Assembly (NCBI GenBank): GCA_021773435.1
Contig: JAJFKC010000032.1
Location: 1 to 46,739 of the forward strand
DNA: 46,739 nucleotides
Direction: 5' to 3'
Origin: Porticoccaceae bacterium
GTDB lineage: Bacteria > Pseudomonadota > Gammaproteobacteria > Pseudomonadales > Porticoccaceae
Under the pieces are notes generated by a model. The model was given only the letters and a program-made list of their open reading frames with translations. It ran no database searches and was not told the origin of the DNA. Below are positions 7,556 to 14,708 of the stretch, in pieces (positions within the stretch are counted from its first letter, which is position 1; every line of letters starts with the position of its first letter). Position numbers and translations under genes: made by a program.

Positions 7556-8407
7556 ATGACCACTATCGATATCGACCATCTGAAGCAATGGGAGGGTAAG
7601 CAGGAAAGCCGCGAAGAGCTGATTTCAGTGGCCGCGGCGAGGGGCATGGCTGCTACTCTGGATTGGGAGTGTGTCCCGGAAGCAGGTGATGAGCTGGCCG
7701 AGCCCTGGCACTGGCTGTACTTTTTTGGCACCGCACGGCGCTCTGAAATCGGTCATGATGGCCACCCCAGGCGCGGTGGTTTTTTCCCGCCAGTGACCTT
7801 ACCCCGGCGGATGTGGGCCTCGGGTGATGTGGAGTTTTGTTTGCCCTTGCATGTCGGTGATCAAGCCCGCAAAGTCAGTACGATTCAGAGTGTTAAACAT
7901 AAACAGGGTGGTACTGGCGATCTGGTATTCGTCACCGTCGGGCACGAAATTTTTGTCGATGATCGTTTGTGCATCCGGGAAAACCAGAACATTGTTTATC
8001 GCGAAGATCCTGATCCCAACGCGCCACCACCCAAACCCATGGCACCACCTGCGGAGCCAGAGTTCAGCCGGGAAGTGATCGCGGACCCGGTATTACTGTT
8101 TCGTTATTCTGCCCTGACCTTTAATAGCCATCGCATCCACTATGATCGTGATTACGCCATGAATGAAGAGGGCTATTCTGGTCTGGTGGTTCATGGCCCC
8201 CTGAGTGCTAGCTTTTTGCTGGAATTGGTGCGCGCTGAGTTGCCCGGTGTAGAGGTGAAAAATTACGATTTTCGTGCCGTACGGCCACTTATCGACGGCA
8301 AGCCGTTTCAGATTCAGGGTTGTCGCGGCGATGAAGGTCTAACACTTTGGGTGGTGGATCACGAAGGTGCGATGACCATGCAGGCTAAGGCCATCTTGAA
8401 AGGTTAG
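7556..8407 (+). CDS. MaoC-like acyl-CoA hydratase (mesaconyl/itaconyl-CoA hydratase type)
   Basis: 283 residues with a double hot-dog layout. The N-terminal FAS1-dehydratase-like half contains HWLYFFGTARRSEIGHDGHPRRGGFFPPV, a signature of mesaconyl-C4-CoA and itaconyl-CoA hydratases. The C-terminal half has LFRYSALTFNSHRIHYDRDYA followed by GLVVHGPLSASFLL, the hydratase-2 motif with catalytic Asn/His. It should add water across the double bond of a branched dicarboxyl- or enoyl-CoA. The next gene is a CitE-type lyase, the partner expected for cleaving the hydrated product, for example citramalyl-CoA. The precise substrate is inferred from this pairing only. Confidence 0.8.
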   Translation: MTTIDIDHLKQWEGKQESREELISVAAARGMAATLDWECVPEAGDELAEPWHWLYFFGTARRSEIGHDGHPRRGGFFPPVTLPRRMWASGDVEFCLPLHVGDQARKVSTIQSVKHKQGGTGDLVFVTVGHEIFVDDRLCIRENQNIVYREDPDPNAPPPKPMAPPAEPEFSREVIADPVLLFRYSALTFNSHRIHYDRDYAMNEEGYSGLVVHGPLSASFLLELVRAELPGVEVKNYDFRAVRPLIDGKPFQIQGCRGDEGLTLWVVDHEGAMTMQAKAILKG

Positions 8408-8450
8408 CTGAAGGATAATTGAAGGCTAAGTTGAGGGCTAAATTGAGGAG
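8405..8450. repeat. Four 11-12-bp repeats, each with a Shine-Dalgarno-like core
   Basis: Units TAGCTGAAGGA, TAATTGAAGGC, TAAGTTGAGGGC and TAAATTGAGGAG lie head to tail from 8405 to 8450. Each carries a stop triplet plus a purine-rich GAAGG/GAGG core. The last unit supplies the real ribosome-binding site (GAGGAG, 8445-8450) for the ATG at 8457. Confidence 0.85.
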
Positions 8451-8456
8451 AATACA

Positions 8457-9344
8457 ATGAGCCAACAAGATTTACCCCTGTGGCGGTCACTGCTATTTGT
8501 GCCGGCCAATGTTGAAAAGTTTGTCGCCAAGGCCCACACCCGTGGTGCCGATGCGATCATTCTCGATCTGGAAGACAGTGTGGTTCTTCCCGAGAAAGCC
8601 AATGCGCGAGCGGTGGTGCCTGAAGCTGCGGCGACGGTGGCGGGCAATGGCCTCGACGTGCTGGTTCGAATCAACCGACCCTGGCGGCTAGCAGTTCGTG
8701 ATCTTGAAACATCGGTCTGCGAGCATGTCCATACTATCGCCTTACCCAAGGCGACGAGCGCTGACCATATTCGTTTTATTGCTGAGGTAATTAGTGAAGT
8801 TGAGGTAGAGCGAGGTCTGCCGGTTGGTCATACCCGTATTGTGGCATTAATAGAAGGCGTCGAAGGTTTGCGCAATGTCGATGAAATCGCCGCCGCCTCA
8901 CCGCGCATGATTGGTATGTTCCTGGGTGCCGAAGACTTTTCCTCAGAAGTGGGCATGGAGCCATTTGCCGAAGGTTTATTTTATGCCAACCAGCAATTGC
9001 TGTTTGCTGCACGGAAAGCGGGCATATTACCCTTGGGCTTTGTCGGTACCATCGCCGATTATTCTGATCTCGATGCTTTCCGTGAACGGATACGTCAGGC
9101 TAAACAGATGGGTTTTACCGGAGCGCCAGGTATTCATCCTAGCCAGATTGAAATTATGAACGAGGAATTTATGCCTTCTGCTGAAGCTGTTGAGCATGCC
9201 AGAGGCTTGCTGGAAGCTTACGAAGCTGCGCTCGCGGAAGGCCGTGGCGCTGTAGAGTTCAAAGGTAAAATGATCGATGCACCCATTGTTGACCGAGCAC
9301 GAGAAACGCTAAGCAAGCATCAGGCCCTCGCGAGTAAAAGTTAA
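8457..9344 (+). CDS. CitE/HpcH-type CoA-ester lyase (citramalyl-CoA lyase-like)
   Basis: 295-residue TIM-barrel protein with the family sequence RSLLFVPANVEKFVAKA, ADAIILDLEDSV (Mg2+ ligand region), LVRINRP, IALPKA, ALIEGVEGL, FLGAEDFSSEVGM and GFTGAPGIHPSQIEIMN. Such enzymes split beta-hydroxyacyl-CoAs such as citramalyl-CoA, malyl-CoA or methylmalyl-CoA to an oxoacid plus acyl-CoA. The gene lies 49 bp after the MaoC-like hydratase. That pairing matches hydration plus cleavage of itaconyl/mesaconyl-CoA to acetyl-CoA and pyruvate. Other 3-hydroxyacyl-CoAs remain possible. Confidence 0.85.
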   Translation: MSQQDLPLWRSLLFVPANVEKFVAKAHTRGADAIILDLEDSVVLPEKANARAVVPEAAATVAGNGLDVLVRINRPWRLAVRDLETSVCEHVHTIALPKATSADHIRFIAEVISEVEVERGLPVGHTRIVALIEGVEGLRNVDEIAAASPRMIGMFLGAEDFSSEVGMEPFAEGLFYANQQLLFAARKAGILPLGFVGTIADYSDLDAFRERIRQAKQMGFTGAPGIHPSQIEIMNEEFMPSAEAVEHARGLLEAYEAALAEGRGAVEFKGKMIDAPIVDRARETLSKHQALASKS

Positions 9345-9412
9345 GAATCACGTCGTTCAACTAAATCACTTTCACACCTGCCAGAAAAAACAAACCGATA
9401 AGGAATTGATCC

Positions 9413-10210
9413 ATGACTGAACCCGTATTGTATGAACAGGACGGCAGAGTGGTGACGCTTACCCTCAACCAACCCGAAACCCGTAACGCTCTGTCTCACG
9501 ATTTGGTATCAGATCTGGTTGCCAAACTGAAAAAGGCTGATGCTGACGAATCAGTCAGTTGTCTGATTGTCACCGGCGCTGGCAAGAGCTTTTCTTCGGG
9601 CGGCAATCTGAAGGAAATTCGCGCCATGACTCAGGAGCGAAAACTCAGCACCAACGACATACGTCGTTGGTACACAGAGGGCATTCAGAATATTCCCCGT
9701 ACCATGCAGGAAATTACCGTGCCTACCATTGCTGCAGTCAACGGCCACGCCATCGGCGCAGGCTGTGATCTGACCATGATGTGCGATATACGTATTGCCT
9801 CAGAAAAGGCTATTTTTGCCGAGAGTTTTATGCGGGTAGGCTTAATACCCGGTGACGGCGGCGCCTGGTTTTTGCCGCGGGTGATCGGCATGTCCCGCGC
9901 TTCTGAAATGAGCTATACCTGCGATATGATCGATGCCACTAAAGCCGATAAATGGGGTATGGTCTCAGAGGTAGTCGCACCTGATCAGTTGCTCGAAACG
10001 GCGATGGCCATGGCTAAACGCATTGTTACCCACCCGCCAATTGGTGTTCGTCTGGCTAAAAAACTGATCCGCGATTCCCAGGATATGCCCATTAACGCGG
10101 CCCTCGAAATGGCTGCCGGGATGCAAGCCACCTTGCAACAAACTGAAGATCATCTGGAAGCCCTCGATGCGGCGCTGGAAGGTCGCGAGGCGGTTTTTAA
10201 AGGTCGTTAA
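9413..10210 (+). CDS. Crotonase-family protein (enoyl-CoA hydratase/isomerase)
   Basis: 265 residues with crotonase landmarks: oxyanion-hole segments SFSSGGNLKE and NGHAIGAGCD, then FAESFMRVGLIPGDGGAWFLPR. Aligned by eye to mitochondrial enoyl-CoA hydratase, the two catalytic glutamates fall at Asp (GCDLTMMCD) and at Phe (AESF), so classical hydratase chemistry is doubtful. PaaG-like isomerase or another crotonase reaction is equally likely. AAGGAA upstream of the ATG marks the start. It follows the lyase by 68 bp and probably belongs to the same transcription unit. Confidence 0.85.
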   Translation: MTEPVLYEQDGRVVTLTLNQPETRNALSHDLVSDLVAKLKKADADESVSCLIVTGAGKSFSSGGNLKEIRAMTQERKLSTNDIRRWYTEGIQNIPRTMQEITVPTIAAVNGHAIGAGCDLTMMCDIRIASEKAIFAESFMRVGLIPGDGGAWFLPRVIGMSRASEMSYTCDMIDATKADKWGMVSEVVAPDQLLETAMAMAKRIVTHPPIGVRLAKKLIRDSQDMPINAALEMAAGMQATLQQTEDHLEALDAALEGREAVFKGR

Positions 10211-10234
10211 CCGTTAAACAAAGAGGGTTGCCAA

Positions 10235-10603
10235 ATGGACTCAGAATTACCCCCCCCCCCCCCCCAAGTAATTGCCGCTGCGCAGGCTAACCGCAAAGTT
10301 GAAGCCATCAAACCGTTGCGGCAACATCGAGGTATTGATTTAAAGGAAGCTAAAACCCTCGTCGATATCTATCTCGCCGAGAATCCGCAGTTAACTAGAG
10401 AGCGGCCTCAACAGCAAGCTTCTGGTCTGGGTCGGCTTGTCTTGACCGGTATCATTGCTGTGCTTGCTTATGGCCTCTACGATTATTTTTTTGCGGGCAA
10501 TCGACAGTATCTATTCGCTTTGCGCTACGCCGAAAGTCTCTCTATACAGAATACCCATTACCGCGATAAACATTGGATAGGTCCAGATCAGGCCGATTCC
10601 TAA
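10235..10603 (+). CDS. Small membrane protein with ribosomal L7/L12 C-terminal-like domain; starts with a C16 tract
   Basis: 122 residues. Residues 19-48 (NRKVEAIKPLRQHRGIDLKEAKTLV..YLAENP) match the L7/L12 C-terminal fold seen in small uncharacterised proteins, followed by a membrane segment at about 64-82 (LVLTGIIAVLAYGLYDYFF). The last 30 or so residues are read from DNA that also encodes, on the other strand, the end of the next gene (93-bp overlap), so the natural stop may have been lost. Codons 6-10 are proline from a run of 16 C. A change of one base there would shut the frame. Function unknown. Confidence 0.6.
   Translation: MDSELPPPPPQVIAAAQANRKVEAIKPLRQHRGIDLKEAKTLVDIYLAENPQLTRERPQQQASGLGRLVLTGIIAVLAYGLYDYFFAGNRQYLFALRYAESLSIQNTHYRDKHWIGPDQADS
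10250..10265. repeat. Homopolymer of 16 C just after a start codon
   Basis: Sixteen consecutive C bases begin 15 bases after the ATG of the L7/L12-like gene. The present length keeps the frame open into a conserved domain. Tracts like this slip during replication and are classic phase-variation switches, but they are also prone to sequencing error. Confidence 0.9.
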
Positions 10604-11230
10604 GGGGATTGCACTCACGATAAAAATAACTGTCATGACGATCAGAATCAGAAAGAATTTAAACCAGTGGCGGGTAACAGCTTTCCGAGAAGTTTCCATG
10701 GCTTCCCAGGCCCCGAGGTTTTTTTCGACAATAAGTGGCACGGTAAACATATAGGCCACGGAGAGATAGATACCTGGAATAATGAGAAGTATAAAGCCTA
10801 GCATCATGCAGATGGTCATCAGAATGCCAGCTACTACCAGTGGAACCACATAGGCAAAATAGGCGAATATTTCATTGTAGGATAAAGGTAGGTCGACGGA
10901 ACGCCGAACGCCCAACATCACAACGCCGGCGATAAAAGGGTATATCACCGCCATCAGGGCTATTTGCATAAGTATCGGTACAGCAAATCCAGGGTTTGCC
11001 ACATTTACCAAACCAATAAAATTAGCAATACCGCCCAAGGCGAGTCCACCAATAAACACGATACCAAACAAAATAATGGCAGCGAGCCAGAACGGCCCTT
11101 TTAGGCCATTTACCTTGTTCCAGCTTTCTGTGATGACCTCGCCGATCGAAAAGTCGTAATCGCCCGCGACAGCTAATCCAGTCTTTGACCTGCCTTCATT
11201 ATTTTCGAGATCTGCATTTTCTGTATCCAT
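10511..11230 (-). CDS. Multi-pass membrane protein (YciC/DUF975-like)
   Basis: 239 residues with a soluble N-terminus and about six hydrophobic segments. The piece LGFILLIIPGIYLSVAYMFTVPLIVEKNLGAWEAMETSRKAV..HWFKFF is typical of the loosely related YciC/DUF975 membrane proteins, whose conserved (L/I)PGI(Y/W) turn is visible. The substrate or role is unknown. Its 3' end overlaps the tail of the opposing L7/L12-like gene. A palindrome lies about 50 bp upstream of its start. Confidence 0.7.
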   Translation of the reverse strand: MDTENADLENNEGRSKTGLAVAGDYDFSIGEVITESWNKVNGLKGPFWLAAIILFGIVFIGGLALGGIANFIGLVNVANPGFAVPILMQIALMAVIYPFIAGVVMLGVRRSVDLPLSYNEIFAYFAYVVPLVVAGILMTICMMLGFILLIIPGIYLSVAYMFTVPLIVEKNLGAWEAMETSRKAVTRHWFKFFLILIVMTVIFIVSAIPLGIGLIWTYPMFIAVMGILYRETFGVAQSE

Positions 11231-11281
11231 TGGTAAGCACCCGCTAAGATTTTGATTTTAGTTTGTGCTCAGAATATAGAG

Positions 11282-11298
11282 TAATATATGTTATATTA
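11282..11298. promoter_or_regulatory. AT-rich palindrome upstream of the membrane protein gene
   Basis: TAATATA-TGT-TATATTA is a perfect seven-base inverted repeat, 52 bp ahead of the start codon at 11230 on the minus strand. It has the form of a dimeric regulator operator, but no regulator gene is adjacent and it may be chance in AT-rich DNA. Confidence 0.3.
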
Positions 11299-11386
11299 CA
11301 AATAGTTATGACATATACTTTGCGCTAGTTCTCGTTGGTATTGGGAGATACGTCTAGCTATTACGCAGTCTGCCCGTCAGAGTTGA

Positions 11387-11695
11387 TCAGAACTCTGCAA
11401 ACAGACCGAGGCTCGCCCATGACTGATCGCCAAGACATTTTAGTTCGACTTCTTTTAAGGCCCAGCTGTGTGCGATAGAGCCGACAACGCTGACTTTTTC
11501 AGTGAGAGCAGCGGTGAGGTCAACACCGACCTGGACATGATTTGGGCCGTCAAAGTCTTCGCTGGCATAGCCGGAATCGAAGGCTTCCAGCGCGTAGGGT
11601 TCCAGGGGTAGCCAGTCGACCCATGGTTTGATGCATCTAGTTTTATTTAAACGGTACCCTTGGGTCGGAGTTAACCCAGAGGGGCGTCTTACCAA
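11387..11695 (-). pseudogene. C-terminal remnant of an outer-membrane beta-barrel protein
   Basis: The 102-codon frame ends with alternating polar and hydrophobic strands (HVQVGVDLTAAL, KVSVVGSIAHSW, SWASLGLFAEF) and a terminal Phe, the usual signature of a barrel inserted by the BAM machinery. There is no signal peptide, and the first 30 codons do not look like a barrel N-terminus. I read it as the tail of a decayed gene. It could instead be a short real protein. No start signal was found. Confidence 0.35.
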
Positions 11696-11783
11696 ACAGG
11701 CGTTTTATAATTTATAATGATTTTGCACGACTGGAATTGGTTTTGGATATGTATACAGTGTCAGCGGGATATTTCTTCGGTGC

Positions 11784-12308
11784 TTAACCAGGCATAGGTC
11801 GAACTGGATGGCTGCCATCCCAATCTTTCGCGGCGTCTTCCACCAACAAAAACATATCTTTAAAAACAGCGTTGTTATCCCATAGCTCAATGTAATGGCC
11901 AACGCTGTTCAGCGCATCAAAATACACCACTGGCGCACCACCCAGAGACAATTCAAAGGCCGGTTTGTGGCCTGAAGATATATATTGCTGGTACGCCGCA
12001 GAGTAGTCGGTAGGCATCAGGGCGATGTGATGAACACCGACGCGCCCGGCATCGAGAAAATCTTTATAGACCGATTTAGCGTCGTTATGTTGGACGATCA
12101 ATTCTATCTGCAGGTCACCGGAATTGCCCAGGGCTATTGAGATATCGGCGTCGGTAGGTTCGCCGTAATATTTCTGCTCGTCGAGCTTGACGTGTTCCAT
12201 GGTAAAAAATGGCCCGGCACCGAGGGTGTTAATCCAGTAATTCAGGGCCATATCCATATCGTTTACAACGTAGGCCAATTGCCTAATAGTATTCAATGGT
12301 TGGGTCAT
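11784..12308 (-). CDS. VOC-superfamily (glyoxalase-like) protein
   Basis: 174 residues beginning RQLAYVVNDMDMALNYWINTLGAGPFF and with VGVHHIALMPTDYSAAYQQY midway and GHYIELWD near the end. These are the paired beta-alpha-beta-beta-beta modules of the vicinal oxygen chelate fold. Putative metal ligands are His in VHHIA and Glu in YIELWD. Relatives include methylmalonyl-CoA epimerase and ring-cleaving dioxygenases; which reaction is catalysed here cannot be decided. It is on the same strand as, and 60 bp downstream of, the symporter gene. Confidence 0.75.
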   Translation of the reverse strand: MTQPLNTIRQLAYVVNDMDMALNYWINTLGAGPFFTMEHVKLDEQKYYGEPTDADISIALGNSGDLQIELIVQHNDAKSVYKDFLDAGRVGVHHIALMPTDYSAAYQQYISSGHKPAFELSLGGAPVVYFDALNSVGHYIELWDNNAVFKDMFLLVEDAAKDWDGSHPVRPMPG

Positions 12309-12368
12309 AATTTTGCTCTCGTTAAGGATGCTGATCAGTGGTGGTGCGAGTTAGGTTTAAGCACCGTG

Positions 12369-14144
12369 TTAGTGGTGATGGGCGACACCGGCCCCAGCGG
12401 GAATGCGAATATCGTCGACCATATCCTGCACTTCCTGGGGTGGCGCGCTGGTCATTCTGCTGACGACAATCGTGACGGCAACGTTCAGTGCGGCCCCCAC
12501 GCTGCCAATACCGGTCGTCGAAATACCAAATAGCCAATGCTCGGCATTATTGAGTTCGGGTGCCAGGAAATTGAAATAAACAATGTAGCCAACGGTCAGC
12601 ACGAGGCCGGTCAACATGCCGCAAATGGCCCCTTGTCGATTGACGCGTTTTGAAAAAATACCCATAACGATAGGCGGAAACAAAGATGCAGCCGCCATAC
12701 CGAAAGCGAAGGCCACCGTTTGCGCAACGAAAGCAGGGGGATTAATGCCGAACCAACCTGCGACTAAAATAGCCGCAACCGCAGCAAGGCGTGCGGATAA
12801 TAATTCCTGTTTGTCGGTAATGTTGGGCATAAATGTGCGCTTCATCAGGTCGTGGGCGATGGAGCTGGAAATCACCAGCAACAAGCCCGCAGCGGTAGAT
12901 AAAGCTGCAGCGACTGCACCCGCAGCGATCAGTGCGACCACCCAGTTGGGTAATTGTGCAATCTCTGGGTTGGCCATCACCATAATATCCCGATCCACAT
13001 AAATTTCGTTGGTGCTGGATGTGGGTGTATTGCTCACCACGCGCTCACCATATTCGCCGCGCTGGCCGGTAAACTGTGGTTTGGCTGGATCCAGGGCCTT
13101 GCCCGCGCGGTATTGAATAATGCCGTCACCGTTTTTATCGCGCCAGGCGATTAAGCCGGTGTTTTCCCAGTTAGCCACCCAGGAAGGGGCTTCAGCGTAT
13201 GCGATTTCATTAACACTTTCCGACAGGTTCAATCGGGAAAAAGCCGCCACAGCTGGAATGGTGGTATACATCACGCAAATAAAGGCGAGGGCATATCCGG
13301 CTGACTTTCGGGCGTCGGATACTTTGGGTACGGTAAAAAAACGCACGATCACGTGGGGCAAGCCAGCCGTGCCGATCATCAAGGCAGCGACGATGGCCAG
13401 GGAGTCAATTTTACTGCGAGTGGCTTGTGTGTAGGCGGTAAAGCCCAACTCAACGGTCACCTGGTCAAGTTTTTCCAGCACAGTTAAACCCGAGCCGTCA
13501 TTGAGTATGTCGCCAAAGCCTAATTGTGGAATCGGATTGTCGGTCCACATAATGGATAGATAAACGGCGGGTACGAGGAAAGCAAAAATCAGCACGCAAT
13601 ACTGTGCGACCTGGGTATAAGTGATGCCTTTCATGCCGCCCATAACCGCGTAGAAAAAAACGATGGCCATGCCAATGATGACGCCGGTGTTAATTTCGAC
13701 TTCTAAAAACCGTGAGAAGACGATGCCGACGCCGCGCATTTGTCCGGCGATATAGGTAAAGGAAATAAAGATCAGGCAGATCACTGCCACCACCCGGGCG
13801 ACGTTGGAGTAATAACGGTCACCAATAAATTCTGGCACGGTGAAGCGACCAAACTTCCGTAGATAGGGAGCGAGCAACAGCGCTAGCAGGACGTAACCTC
13901 CCGTCCAGCCGATCATATATACAGACGCATCTCGTCCGGCAAAAGCGAGTAACCCTGCGACCGATAAAAAGGATGCGGCGCTCATCCAGTCTGCAGCGGT
14001 GGCCATGCCATTGACGACGGGGTGGACGCCGCCTCCGGCTACGTAAAACTCGCTGGTGGAAGTGACCCGGGACCAGAAGGCGATGCCGATATAGAGCGCA
14101 AACGACAGGCCGACAAAAATATAGCTAAGTGTTTGTGCATCCAT
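12369..14144 (-). CDS. Sodium:solute symporter, large subunit (acetate-permease-like, VC_2705 type)
   Basis: 591 residues with about 13 membrane segments. Diagnostic stretches include FWSRVTSTSEFYVAGGGVHPVVNGMATAADWMSAASFLS (Na+ site region), GRFTVPEFIGDRYYS, RFFTVPKVSDARKSAGYA and LSTAAGLLLVISSSIAHDL, as in ActP-like SSF transporters. An external loop holds an EF-hand-like DKNGDGIIQY without the usual final acid. It lies three bases after a DUF4212 gene, the pairing that defines this subfamily, and should import a short organic acid with Na+. It sits close to acyl-CoA genes, which would use such acids. Confidence 0.9.
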   Translation of the reverse strand: MDAQTLSYIFVGLSFALYIGIAFWSRVTSTSEFYVAGGGVHPVVNGMATAADWMSAASFLSVAGLLAFAGRDASVYMIGWTGGYVLLALLLAPYLRKFGRFTVPEFIGDRYYSNVARVVAVICLIFISFTYIAGQMRGVGIVFSRFLEVEINTGVIIGMAIVFFYAVMGGMKGITYTQVAQYCVLIFAFLVPAVYLSIMWTDNPIPQLGFGDILNDGSGLTVLEKLDQVTVELGFTAYTQATRSKIDSLAIVAALMIGTAGLPHVIVRFFTVPKVSDARKSAGYALAFICVMYTTIPAVAAFSRLNLSESVNEIAYAEAPSWVANWENTGLIAWRDKNGDGIIQYRAGKALDPAKPQFTGQRGEYGERVVSNTPTSSTNEIYVDRDIMVMANPEIAQLPNWVVALIAAGAVAAALSTAAGLLLVISSSIAHDLMKRTFMPNITDKQELLSARLAAVAAILVAGWFGINPPAFVAQTVAFAFGMAAASLFPPIVMGIFSKRVNRQGAICGMLTGLVLTVGYIVYFNFLAPELNNAEHWLFGISTTGIGSVGAALNVAVTIVVSRMTSAPPQEVQDMVDDIRIPAGAGVAHHH

Positions 14145-14147
14145 GGC

Positions 14148-14561
14148 CTAACCCTCCGGCTGTTGCGCAGGCTGGCTGTCTATATCGTCATCAACGCCGT
14201 GGGCTCGCTCGATGTGCTGCATCCAGTAATGATAGACAAAGATAATAGCAACGAAACAGAGCATTGCGCCCTGCTGGGTAAACCAGAAGCCCAGAGGGAA
14301 ACCGCCCAGATAAAATTGGTCGAGCCAGTCACCCAGCAGGATGCCGCAAATAAACGATACAAAGGCCCAAACTCCGAGCAGAGTGATAAGCACTTTGATA
14401 TTAGCTCGCCAGTAGCTTTTTAAATTCTCTTCCGAGAGCACTTCGCTGTCATGTTGCGAGCTGGGAGGCAGATTTTCTGCCTCATCGTGGTGATAGACTT
14501 TGCTAGAGCGGGTGTTGTCGCCAGTGCTTTCGACATTGTCCGGGTCAGTGTTGCGGCTCAT
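14148..14561 (-). CDS. DUF4212 small subunit of the sodium:solute symporter
   Basis: 137 residues: a polar N-terminus of about 45 residues, then the family sequence YWRANIKVLITLLGVWAFVSFICG, ILLGDWLDQFYLGGFPLGFWFTQQG and FVAIIFVYHYWM, giving two membrane segments. Proteins of this kind are encoded directly upstream of VC_2705-type symporters and are thought to act with them. The three-base gap to the large subunit implies coupled translation. The N-terminal extension looks longer than usual, so a start at an internal Met is not excluded. Confidence 0.85.
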   Translation of the reverse strand: MSRNTDPDNVESTGDNTRSSKVYHHDEAENLPPSSQHDSEVLSEENLKSYWRANIKVLITLLGVWAFVSFICGILLGDWLDQFYLGGFPLGFWFTQQGAMLCFVAIIFVYHYWMQHIERAHGVDDDIDSQPAQQPEG

Positions 14562-14708
14562 GCGTATCCTTTTGTCTAATATTTTTCAGAGGCGAACACT
14601 GGCAAGTGACGGCGTCAAAGTCAACACCAGGCTCGCTAGCAAGCACGGGATAAATATTCAGTATTGAGTAAGCGTGAAATCGCAATCCGTGGTTGCCGGG
14701 CCGCCTGG

